Positions 6,971 through 14,945 of a stretch of DNA of 64,000 nucleotides are shown piece by piece. The stretch lies in the NCBI GenBank assembly GCA_041687435.1, contig JAWLBX010000002.1:62001-126000 (forward strand). The letters run 5' to 3'. A program made the translations under genes and the position numbers. Origin of the DNA: JACKII01 sp041687435 (GTDB lineage: Bacteria > Pseudomonadota > Alphaproteobacteria > Bin95). Under the pieces are notes generated by a model that made no database searches, had not been told where the DNA came from, and saw nothing but the letters and a program-made list of their open reading frames with translations. Position 1 is the stretch's first letter; each line of letters begins with the position of its first letter.

Positions 6971-8989
6971 ATGGCCTTGCGCGTTGGCGTTGAAATCGGT
7001 GGAACCTTTACCGACCTGGTCGCGTTCCGCGACGGCGGCGTGCAGGTCGCAAAAGTGCCCTCCACACCCGCCAGCCCCGATATCGGCGCATTCAACGCGA
7101 TCGATGCGACCGGCCTGAACCCGGCGGAAATGAGCGATCTCGGCCACGGCTCCACCGTGGCGACCAACGCGGTGCTGGAGCGCAAGGGCGCCCGCGTTGC
7201 CTTCGTCACCACGGCGGGCTTCCGCGACATCCTGTTTTTGCAGCGCCACGACCGCCGCAACATCTACGACCTGCATTACAAGAAGCCCGCCCCCGTCGTG
7301 CGTCGCGCCGATTGTTTCGAGGTGGGGGAGCGGATGCTGGCGGATGGCTCCGTCGATACGCCGTTGGACGAGGCCGCGATCACCGGCCAACTGCTGCCGG
7401 CCCTGCAGCAAGGCCGCTATGACGCTGTCGCCATCTGCCTGCTGAACGCCTATGCCAACGACGCGCACGAGCGCCGGGTGATAGACCTGATCCATTCCTC
7501 CCTGCCGGGCGTGTTCGTCACCGGCTCGGCCGATGTGATCCGCGAGTTCCGCGAGTTCGAGCGCGCATCGACCACAACGCTTGCCGCCTTCGTGCAGCCG
7601 GTGATCGACCGCTATCTCTCGCGGATCGAGGACCGGCTGGCGAAGGGCCGGTTCGGCGGACGCTTCACGGTGATGCAGTCGAACGGCGGCCGCCTGCCTG
7701 CCGCCGGCATGCGCCGCAACGCCATCACGGCGCTGTTCAGCGGCCCGGCCGCCGGCGTCGTCGGGGCCGTGCGGCAGGCGGAGCGCTCGGGCTTCCGCGA
7801 CCTGATCACCTTCGATATGGGCGGCACCTCCACCGATGTCTGCCTGGTGGACGACGGCCAGCCGGCCACCACGCCGGAGACCGAGATCGACGGCCTGCCG
7901 ATCCGCACGCCGGTCCTCGACATCGTCTCGGTCGGCTCGGGCGGCGGCTCCATCGTCTGGGTCGATGACGGCGGCATGCTGCGCGTCGGCCCGATGAGCG
8001 CCGGGGCCGATCCCGGGCCGGCCTGCTATGGCAAGGGCGGCCGGAACCCGACCATCACGGATGCCCAGGTGATCGTCGGCGCGGTCCGGCCTGAAGGGTT
8101 CCTCGGCGGCAAGATGGCCATCGACGTGTCGGCCGCCCGCACTGCCTTCCAGCCCGTGGCCGAGCATTTCGGCATGAGCATCGAGCAGGCCGCCGATGCC
8201 GCCATCCGCCTCGCCAACAACGCCGTGGTGCGCGCGATCCAGTTGGTCTCAACCGAGCGCGGCCGCGACCCGCGCGATTACGCGCTGGTGCCGTTCGGCG
8301 GCGGCGGCCCGCTGCACGCGGCCAAGATCGCGGAGGAGTTGGGGATCGAGCGGCTGGTGGTGCCGCCCAACCCCGGCGTGCTTTCCGCCTATGGGCTGCT
8401 GGCGAGCGACTTCACCAAACACGACTCGCTGACCCGCAAGACCGGCACGGCCGAGGCGGCCCGGGAGGCGCCCGGCATCCTCGCCGGGCTTGCCAAGGGT
8501 TTGGCCGACGAGTTCGCGGCGCTGGGCCTGGCGGGCGCGCCGGCCTTCACCTTCTCCGCCGACATGCGCTTCGTCGGCCAGGCGTTCGAGCTGCCGGTGC
8601 CGCTGCCCGCCACCGCCGCGGACGGGCTGACCGAGGCGGAACTGCGCGAGGGCTTCGACCAGGCGCACCGCCTCGCCTATTTTCAGCCCGCCGACCCGCG
8701 CCGGGCGGTGGAGGTGGTGGCGCTCCGCTGTCAGGCGACGCTGCCGGCGGGCGAAATTCCCTGGCTCGCCATCGCCCGCGACCAGGCGCAGCCGGCCATC
8801 GCCGCCCGCCTGTTCGACGACGGCGACTGGCGCGACGGCTCGCTCCTGGATATCGCCTCGGTCGAGGCGGGCAAGTCGCTGCACGGCCCGATGATCCTGG
8901 CCGGCCCCACGTCCACGACCTACCTGCCGCTCGGCTGGCAGGCGGAGTTGGACGCTAACGACAACCTCATCATCTCGCGGGAGCATTGA
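6971..8989 (+). CDS. Hydantoinase A / oxoprolinase-type subunit
   Basis: 672 aa ATP-dependent subunit of the hydantoinase/oxoprolinase family. The N-terminal phosphate-binding block VGVEIGGTFTDLV is followed by HGSTVATNAVLERKGA, the second nucleotide site FDMGGTSTDVCLVDDG and the C-terminal PFGGGGPLHAAKIAEELGI. With hyuB it should open a cyclic amide (N-methylhydantoin, 5-oxoproline) or carboxylate a related substrate; which one cannot be read from sequence. The ATG at 6971 has GAGGAG upstream. hyuB follows after 3 bases. Confidence 0.9.
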   Translation: MALRVGVEIGGTFTDLVAFRDGGVQVAKVPSTPASPDIGAFNAIDATGLNPAEMSDLGHGSTVATNAVLERKGARVAFVTTAGFRDILFLQRHDRRNIYDLHYKKPAPVVRRADCFEVGERMLADGSVDTPLDEAAITGQLLPALQQGRYDAVAICLLNAYANDAHERRVIDLIHSSLPGVFVTGSADVIREFREFERASTTTLAAFVQPVIDRYLSRIEDRLAKGRFGGRFTVMQSNGGRLPAAGMRRNAITALFSGPAAGVVGAVRQAERSGFRDLITFDMGGTSTDVCLVDDGQPATTPETEIDGLPIRTPVLDIVSVGSGGGSIVWVDDGGMLRVGPMSAGADPGPACYGKGGRNPTITDAQVIVGAVRPEGFLGGKMAIDVSAARTAFQPVAEHFGMSIEQAADAAIRLANNAVVRAIQLVSTERGRDPRDYALVPFGGGGPLHAAKIAEELGIERLVVPPNPGVLSAYGLLASDFTKHDSLTRKTGTAEAAREAPGILAGLAKGLADEFAALGLAGAPAFTFSADMRFVGQAFELPVPLPATAADGLTEAELREGFDQAHRLAYFQPADPRRAVEVVALRCQATLPAGEIPWLAIARDQAQPAIAARLFDDGDWRDGSLLDIASVEAGKSLHGPMILAGPTSTTYLPLGWQAELDANDNLIISREH

Positions 8990-8992
8990 ACC

Positions 8993-10645
8993 ATGGCCCT
9001 CGATCCCATCGACTACGCCGTCATCAGCCAGGCGATCCAGGCCGCGGCGGATGAGGCGGGCGCCAAGCTGATCCGCTCCGCCTATACCCCCATCCTGCGC
9101 GAGGCGCGGGACGGCTCCGCCGCCATTCTGGACGCAGCGGGCAACGTCATCGCCCAGGCGGACCTGATCCCGATGCAGCTTGGCGGCATCTCGGCCACGG
9201 CTAAGCCCTGCCTGGAGGCACACCCGCCGGAAACGCTGAGGCCTGGCGACTTCCTGATCAACAACGACCCCTACCAGGGCGGCCAGCACCTGCAGGATAT
9301 CTTCATCTTCACGCCGGTGTTTTATGAGGGCCGCGTCATCGCCTTTGCCGCCAGCGTCGCGCATCACCTGGACCTGGGCGGCGGCGCGCCCGGCCTGAAC
9401 ATGGATGCGCCGGACGTTTATGCGGAGGGCATTCGCCTGCCGCCTTCCAAGTGGAACTGGCAGGAGGATTGGAACGGCGGCCGACTCGAATCGCTGATGC
9501 GCCTGAACGTGCGCGTGCCGGACCTGACCATGGGCGACCTGAACGCCCAGTTCGCCGCCAACGCCATCGCCGAGCACCGCCTGCAACAGCTCGCCGCCAA
9601 GTACGGCGCCGCCAAGGTCGAGGCCGCGATGAGCGAACTGCTGGACTATGCCGAGCGCCGGGTCCGCGCCGGCATCGCCGCCGCGCCGGACGGCGTCTAT
9701 CACGGCCAGGCCGCCATGGATGACGACGGCGTGGGGGAGGAGCCGGTCTGGATCCGCTGCACCGTGACGATCGAGGGCGAGACACTGGCCGTCGATTTCG
9801 AGGGCACCGACCCGCAGGTCGCCACCAACATCAACTGCCCGTTCGCCTCTACCCTCGCCTCGGCGCTGTCTTGCGTGAAGTCGGTGCTGACCGCGCCGGA
9901 CATTCCCTTTAACGAAGGTTGCAAGCGGCCGATTACCGTGACGGCGCCGTTCGGCAGCATCCTGAACCCGCGCCCGCCGGCGCCGGTGCGCGCGCGGCTG
10001 CTGCCGGCCTACCGCGCCTATAACGCGGTGATGGACGCGCTCGCCAATGCCGTGCCCGATCTGGTGATTGCCCCCGGCTTCGACGCCACCACCAGCTTCT
10101 GCCTCAGCCATCTGGAGGAGAAGGGCTACAGCGTTTATCTGGAAATCTTCGGCGGCGGCTATGGCGCAGGCAAGGGTTCGGACGGCTGCGACGCAGTCGA
10201 CTCGCCGCTTTCCAACTGCTCGAACACGCCGGTGGAAGCGCTGGATATCGACTACGACTTCTTCCGCGTGGTCGACTATTCGCTGGCGCCGGACAGTTTC
10301 GGCGATGGCGAGCATCGCGGCGGGGCAGGCTTCCGGCGGCGCTATAAAATCCTGAAGGATGGGGCGAAGCTGCAAACCTATTCCGACCGGCATCGGCTGG
10401 CACCCGATGGCCTGTTCGGCGGCGGCAGCGGCCAGGCCGGCCGCACGCTGCTGCACCGCGACGGCGAGGTTCGCGTGATCCCGGCCAAGGCCAGCCTGAC
10501 CTTCCGGGCCGGCGACGAGATCGAGATCGCGCCCGGCGGCGGCGGCGGCTACGGCCTGCCCGCCAAACGCCAGCCAGCGGCGCGGGATGAAGACGCCGCC
10601 AACGGCATGGTGACGGGCGGCCACCAGCGCGCGGCAGCGGAATAG
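8993..10645 (+). CDS. Hydantoinase B / oxoprolinase-type subunit
   Basis: 550 aa partner of the upstream HyuA protein. The N-terminal MALDPIDYAVISQAI, then AILDAAGNVIAQADLIPMQLGG and the block LINNDPYQGGQHLQDI, are characteristic of HyuB. The Gly-rich C-terminus (APGGGGGYG) is also typical. The start lies 3 bases after the hyuA stop with its GGGAG site inside hyuA, so the pair is translationally coupled. No racemase, carbamoylase or permease gene accompanies the pair. Confidence 0.9.
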   Translation: MALDPIDYAVISQAIQAAADEAGAKLIRSAYTPILREARDGSAAILDAAGNVIAQADLIPMQLGGISATAKPCLEAHPPETLRPGDFLINNDPYQGGQHLQDIFIFTPVFYEGRVIAFAASVAHHLDLGGGAPGLNMDAPDVYAEGIRLPPSKWNWQEDWNGGRLESLMRLNVRVPDLTMGDLNAQFAANAIAEHRLQQLAAKYGAAKVEAAMSELLDYAERRVRAGIAAAPDGVYHGQAAMDDDGVGEEPVWIRCTVTIEGETLAVDFEGTDPQVATNINCPFASTLASALSCVKSVLTAPDIPFNEGCKRPITVTAPFGSILNPRPPAPVRARLLPAYRAYNAVMDALANAVPDLVIAPGFDATTSFCLSHLEEKGYSVYLEIFGGGYGAGKGSDGCDAVDSPLSNCSNTPVEALDIDYDFFRVVDYSLAPDSFGDGEHRGGAGFRRRYKILKDGAKLQTYSDRHRLAPDGLFGGGSGQAGRTLLHRDGEVRVIPAKASLTFRAGDEIEIAPGGGGGYGLPAKRQPAARDEDAANGMVTGGHQRAAAE

Positions 10646-10797
10646 CGGCCGTGGCCGTGCCGGCGTGACATCGGCAGCCGCGAGCGCCTGGGCTGCCGGT
10701 GAGCCATAATACCGCCCCCTTACAGCCCTGCCTGCCTCTCGCCTCACCATTGCGTTCGCGATAACCTGCCCACATCTTCCGTTCTGGGCTGTTGCAA

Positions 10798-11193
10798 ATG
10801 GGCCTGCTGGCCATGCTTCGTCGTCACCGCCGGGCCATTATGGTTCCGGTTGCGACATGGCTGCTTCTGCAAGTGGTCATGGCGACGGGTGTTCGCGCCG
10901 GCACCGGAATGCTGCCGAGCGAAGGCGGGGCCGAAGCGCGGCTGCTTCGGGATCTGGCGACCGTCATCTGTCTTGCCGGACAGCCGGCAGACGACGGCCA
11001 GAAACAGCCGTCCCTGCACGACCGCTGTTCCTGGTGCGCCGCTTTCGGGCAGTCGGCCTTGCCCGCCATGCCGGCGGTTTTGCTGGCCGCATCGGCTCCT
11101 CCCCTATATGTGGCGCAGCCTGCCCTGCGCATGCCCGCGCCACGGTTGCCGCCGCGATTTACGCTGTTCCTGACCCGCGCGCCGCCGGTCTGA
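10798..11193 (+). CDS. Small secreted/membrane protein, DUF2946-like
   Basis: 131 aa hypothetical protein. It has a basic N-terminus, a hydrophobic signal/anchor (about residues 14-33), a single CSWC motif near residue 81 and a second hydrophobic segment. Size, CxxC position and placement directly before a copper-type TonB receptor fit the DUF2946 group often found next to copper transport genes. That assignment is by context and not secure. The ATG at 10798 is chosen over a TTG six bases upstream. Confidence 0.6.
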   Translation: MGLLAMLRRHRRAIMVPVATWLLLQVVMATGVRAGTGMLPSEGGAEARLLRDLATVICLAGQPADDGQKQPSLHDRCSWCAAFGQSALPAMPAVLLAASAPPLYVAQPALRMPAPRLPPRFTLFLTRAPPV

Positions 11194-11195
11194 TC

Positions 11196-11276
11196 TCTCA
11201 CACCGCCAAACCTTCCTGACCATCGACCGGATGCCGGACGGCCACGCAACCGTCCGCATCGCCCGTTTGTGTGAGA
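11196..11276 (+). promoter_or_regulatory. Structured leader of the copper-type TonB receptor
   Basis: TCTCACAC (11196-11203) is complementary to GTGTGAGA (11269-11276). The latter runs into a possible start codon at 11276. Between them CGGACGG (11235-11241) pairs with CCGTCCG (11250-11256), extended by ATG/CAT across a one-base bulge. No T-run follows, so this looks like a leader RNA structure and not a terminator. Confidence 0.35.
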
Positions 11277-11287
11277 TGACAATCGAG

Positions 11288-13405
11288 ATGAAACACTATC
11301 GCAACCACGGCGGCTTGCGCCCCAGCCTCTATTGCGGCACCGCCCTGCTCGCCCTCCTAACCCCGCTCGCAACCACGGCGGCTGCGGACCTGGAACCCAG
11401 CGAAACGGAAAGCCCGGAGGTTCCGACCATTTCCGTCGTTGCCCCGCGCTTTCCTTTCCTGCCAGACATTGCCGGCGAACCACCAGAAATGAGCCCGCGC
11501 CCCGTGGCCGATGGCGGCGATTTCCTGCGCAGCGTGCCCGGAATTTCCGGCTCCCGCATGGGCGGGCATGGCATTGACCCGGTCATCCGCGGCATGCAGG
11601 GCAACCAAATCAATATCACCACCGACAACATTTACACCTACGGCGGCTGTCCCAACCGCATGGACCCGCCCAGTTCCTTCGTGCCGGTGGAAACCTTCGA
11701 TCTGGTCACCATCAGCCAGGGCTACCGCACCGTCACCAAAGGCCCGGGCGGCTCCGCAGGGCATGTTGCGTTCGAACGCCTGGCACCGGTGTTCGGCGAG
11801 GGCGAGTGGATTCAGGGCATGGCCGGCGGCGGCATCGAATCGAACGGCCTGACACGCGACGCCTTCGCGGATGTGGCTGTCGGCCACCAGGGTTTCTATC
11901 TGCGCGGCATCGTCGCCGCCAAGGAAGCCGGCGATTATGAAGACGGCGCGGGCGAGGAGGTGCGCAGTTCCTTCTCGCAACGGTCGGCCGAGTTCACGGC
12001 CGGATACCAGGCGCCCAGCGGCCTGGAATTCTCGCTCTCCGGCGGGCTCGCCAGCACCGAGGACGCCTTGTTCGAAGGGGCGCAAATGGATGCGCCGTTA
12101 GACGACTCGCAGAAATTTCGCGGCATGGCCACCATCCCGATCCATGATTCGCTGTTCCGGGAGGTTCGGGCCGAGGCCTATTTCTCCGGCGTCGATCATG
12201 TGATGGACAACTATTCGCTGCGCACCCGCAGCGCCCCCATGGCCATGCGGGTCGATTCCGACTCCGACACCTATGGCGGCAGTGTGGCTGCGGATGCGGA
12301 GATTGCCGGCATGCAACTCACCCTTGGCGTCGACCTCCAGCGCAACCAGCGGCTGGCGCTGCGCTATGCCGGCATGATGGACACCAACGTCAATACGCTG
12401 AACTCGATCATGTGGCCCGGTACAGAAATCCGGAATATCGGCCTGTTTGCCGAAGGAAAACGGAGCCTGACCGACGATCTGCGCCTGCTGGTGGGCGCCC
12501 GCTACGACCGTGTCGATGTCAGCCTGGACCGGGCGAATGAAACCGTGGCGGCCACGGGCCGGAGCCCCAGCGACCTCTATGCCCTGTATTACGGCGCCGA
12601 CAGTGGCAACCGCTCCGAAAACAATTTCGGCGGCCTGGCGTTTCTGGAATACGACCTCACCGGCACCGTCATGCTGACCGCCGGGGTCAGCCGCAGCGTG
12701 CGCACTGCCGACGCGACCGAGCGGTCGATGGCATCCGACCGGGGTGCGGGCAGTTGGGTCGGCAATCCCGCCATCGCGCCCGAAGCGCATCATCAGGCCG
12801 AAATCGGCGTGGATGTCTCCCGAACGACCTGGTCGGCCTCCGCCAATGTCTATGCCAACTGGGTGAACGATTTCATCCTGCGCGACACCGCCCGCGGGCA
12901 GGATGGGGTGCTGCTGGCGAACGGCGCCACCATCTACCGCAATGTCGATGCGTTTCTGACCGGGGCCACGGTCGCGGGACGCTACCGGTTGATGGAGTCC
13001 TGGGTCGTGGACGCCAGCGCCACCTACACCTTCGGCCAGAATGTGAGCGATGGCGGCCCACTGGCCCAGATTCCGCCACTGGATGGCAAAGTCGCGCTGA
13101 CCTATGAGGGTGAAGGCTGGTCGCTGGGCGGCACAGTCAATGGCGCCCTTACCCAGACCCGGGTGGACGACGACCCCACCACCGGCTCAGGCCTCGACAC
13201 AGGCAAGACCTCCGGCTGGGTGACGGTCGATCTGCATGCGACGGTGGACCTGGTCGCGCCGTTCAAGCTGCGGGCCGGCGTCACCAACCTACTCGACAAG
13301 GAATACGCCTACCATTTGAACCGCGCGAACGCGTTCGACCCAACCAATGTCCAGGTCAACGAGCCCGGGCGTTCGGTCTATCTGCGGGTCAGCGCCAGTT
13401 TCTGA
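11288..13405 (+). CDS. TonB-dependent copper receptor, OprC/NosA type
   Basis: 705 aa outer-membrane receptor. It has a signal peptide (about residues 1-33), a plug domain with DFLRSVPGISGSRMGGHGID and DPVIRGMQGNQINI, and a beta-barrel ending in Phe (VYLRVSASF). The plug motif CPNRM (121-125) matches the CxxxM copper site described for Pseudomonas OprC, and the surrounding YGGCPNRMDPPSSF is close to that family. The expected job is uptake of copper across the outer membrane. Starts at 11231 and 11276 are also possible; 11288 gives the cleanest signal peptide. The small CxxC protein lies upstream. Confidence 0.88.
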   Translation: MKHYRNHGGLRPSLYCGTALLALLTPLATTAAADLEPSETESPEVPTISVVAPRFPFLPDIAGEPPEMSPRPVADGGDFLRSVPGISGSRMGGHGIDPVIRGMQGNQINITTDNIYTYGGCPNRMDPPSSFVPVETFDLVTISQGYRTVTKGPGGSAGHVAFERLAPVFGEGEWIQGMAGGGIESNGLTRDAFADVAVGHQGFYLRGIVAAKEAGDYEDGAGEEVRSSFSQRSAEFTAGYQAPSGLEFSLSGGLASTEDALFEGAQMDAPLDDSQKFRGMATIPIHDSLFREVRAEAYFSGVDHVMDNYSLRTRSAPMAMRVDSDSDTYGGSVAADAEIAGMQLTLGVDLQRNQRLALRYAGMMDTNVNTLNSIMWPGTEIRNIGLFAEGKRSLTDDLRLLVGARYDRVDVSLDRANETVAATGRSPSDLYALYYGADSGNRSENNFGGLAFLEYDLTGTVMLTAGVSRSVRTADATERSMASDRGAGSWVGNPAIAPEAHHQAEIGVDVSRTTWSASANVYANWVNDFILRDTARGQDGVLLANGATIYRNVDAFLTGATVAGRYRLMESWVVDASATYTFGQNVSDGGPLAQIPPLDGKVALTYEGEGWSLGGTVNGALTQTRVDDDPTTGSGLDTGKTSGWVTVDLHATVDLVAPFKLRAGVTNLLDKEYAYHLNRANAFDPTNVQVNEPGRSVYLRVSASF

Positions 13406-13416
13406 CCCAACCCTGC

Positions 13417-13452
13417 CGGCAGCCGGAACGGATCGAACCGCTCCGGCTGCCG
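13417..13452. terminator. Bidirectional hairpin between convergent genes
   Basis: CGGCAGCCGGA (13417-13427) is a perfect complement of 13442-13452, with 3 further pairs inside. It lies between the TonB receptor stop and the convergent acyl-CoA dehydrogenase stop. There is no T-tract, but position and stability favour a shared terminator. Confidence 0.55.
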
Positions 13453-13472
13453 CAAGACCGGCGGCAAATACC

Positions 13473-14639
13473 TTAAACCGGGTTCCGCTGGATCAACTGG
13501 CGGGCGATAATGATGCGCTGCAATTCGTTCGTCCCCTCGCCAATACACAGCAGGGGCGCGTCGCGGTAGAGCCGCTCGACGTCGAATTCCTTGGAATAGC
13601 CATACCCGCCGTGAATGCGCATGCTCTCCGTTGCGTTGAAAAGGGCGGTTTCGGTGGCAAACAGCTTGGCCATGCCCGCCTCCATGTCGCAGCGTTCGCC
13701 GGCGTCATAGGCCGTGGCCGCGGCGCGCACCAGATGGCGGGACGCCTCCAGCCGGGTCGCCATGTCCGCCAGCTTCAGCTGGATTGCCTGATGATTGGCG
13801 ATCGGCTGGCCGAAGGTCTCGCGCTGCTGGCTGTACTTGACCGCCAGGTCCAGCGCCGACTGCGCCACGCCGACACCGCGGGCCGCCACATTGATCCGCC
13901 CCAGCTCCAGGCCGCCGAGCGCGTGTTTGAGGCCCTTGCCTTCTTCCAGACCGATCAGGCGGTCGGCAGGGATGCGGTAGTTGTCGAAGATCAGTTCCGC
14001 CGAATCGATGCCCTTGTAACCCAGCTTCTCCAGCTTGCGGCTGACGGTGAAGCCCTCGCCCTTCTCCGCCAGAAACAAACTTGTGCCCTTGTGGCGCGGT
14101 TGCGCTTGCGGGTCTGTCTTGACCAGCAGGGCGAAGCAGGTGCCGTAAATCCCGTTGGAAATCCACGTCTTGGTACCATTGATCACATAATGGTCGCCGT
14201 CCCGCTTCGCCACGGTGCGGATCGCCTGCAAGTCCGTGCCGCAGTTCGGTTCGGTTAGTGCCAGACCGCCGCGGATCTCGCCGGATGCGAACTTCGGCAG
14301 CCATTGCCGCTTCTGCTCTTCCGTCCCGAAGCGCGCCACGGCCGAGGCCATAATCAGGTGCGAGTTGAATATGCCGGACAGCGACATCCACACGGTCGCA
14401 ACCTTCTCGACGATCTTGGCATAGGTCGTCGCCGGCAGGCCGAGACCGCCGTATTCCTCCGGAATGATCGCGCCGAACAGGCCCAGCGCCTTCATGCCCT
14501 CGACAATCTCGTGCGGGTATTCGTCCGCATGTTCCAACGGCATGACATGAGGACGCACGTCCCGTTCCAGAAACTTGTCAAGCGCGTCCAAAATCTGGGC
14601 TTCGGTCTCGGCGGAAACCGCGGCTGGCTGCGCGTTCAT
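13473..14639 (-). CDS. Acyl-CoA dehydrogenase family protein
   Basis: 388 aa FAD-dependent dehydrogenase of beta-oxidation or branched-chain degradation. Landmarks are LALTEPNCGTDLQAIRT (FAD and substrate contact), WISNGIYG, RETFGQPIANHQAIQ and the C-terminal catalytic block CIGEGTNELQR. Glu368 is in the canonical catalytic position, unlike the other acyl-CoA dehydrogenase in this window. It is a single-gene unit, convergent with the TonB receptor. Substrate unknown. Confidence 0.92.
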   Translation of the reverse strand: MNAQPAAVSAETEAQILDALDKFLERDVRPHVMPLEHADEYPHEIVEGMKALGLFGAIIPEEYGGLGLPATTYAKIVEKVATVWMSLSGIFNSHLIMASAVARFGTEEQKRQWLPKFASGEIRGGLALTEPNCGTDLQAIRTVAKRDGDHYVINGTKTWISNGIYGTCFALLVKTDPQAQPRHKGTSLFLAEKGEGFTVSRKLEKLGYKGIDSAELIFDNYRIPADRLIGLEEGKGLKHALGGLELGRINVAARGVGVAQSALDLAVKYSQQRETFGQPIANHQAIQLKLADMATRLEASRHLVRAAATAYDAGERCDMEAGMAKLFATETALFNATESMRIHGGYGYSKEFDVERLYRDAPLLCIGEGTNELQRIIIARQLIQRNPV

Positions 14640-14735
14640 TGGCGAAAAACCTTTCGTTCAGAGCGGTTGCTGTAGCAGGTCGGCCGGCAACATCGGGCGT
14701 ACGGTCGCGCCCGTCAAGCAAGCGCAGTGAAGCGG

Positions 14736-14764
14736 TTGCATTCCACCGAAAGGGCAGGTAAAAG
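14736..14764 (+). promoter_or_regulatory. Candidate promoter of tRNA-Glu
   Basis: TTGCAT (14736-14741) and TAAAAG (14759-14764) are 17 bases apart. The predicted start lies about 10 bases before the mature tRNA. The hexamers are moderate but the geometry is ideal. Confidence 0.45.
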
Positions 14765-14780
14765 GCGGCCTTCAATCGCT

Positions 14781-14855
14781 GGTCCCATCGTCTAGTGGTT
14801 AGGACATCAGCCTTTCACGCTGAAGACACGGGTTCGAGTCCCGTTGGGATCACCA
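14781..14855 (+). tRNA. tRNA-Glu (anticodon TTC)
   Basis: 75 bases with encoded CCA. The acceptor GGTCCCA pairs with TGGGATC. The anticodon arm CAGC-CTTTCAC-GCTG gives TTC, and the T arm carries GGGTTCGAGTCCC. A strong terminator follows 21 bases downstream. No integrase or direct repeat suggests use as an integration site. Confidence 0.97.
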
Positions 14856-14876
14856 ATTCGGCTATGCAAGCTGCAT

Positions 14877-14914
14877 GCGAAAAGGGCGCCGGTACAAACA
14901 GGCGCCCTTTTCGC
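14877..14914. terminator. Strong intrinsic terminator, tRNA-Glu / mrcA
   Basis: A perfect 14-bp stem (14877-14890 with 14901-14914) encloses a 10-base loop. The right arm ends in CTTTTCGC and the left arm carries AAAA. It can therefore serve both tRNA-Glu on the plus strand and the convergent PBP1A gene on the minus strand. Confidence 0.8.
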
Positions 14915-14945
14915 GTATGCCCAATCCCAAAGACCGGGCGCGGGC

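Noticed and set aside
8249..10750. Very long open frame on the minus strand opposite hyuA/hyuB (833 codons)
   Set aside because: Arg/Gly/Ala-rich translation with no domain, fully antisense to two well-supported genes. High GC suppresses stop codons.
14781..14920. tRNA-Glu as a possible integration site for a mobile element
   Set aside because: No integrase and no duplicated tRNA 3' end in the window. The adjacent inverted repeat is a terminator.
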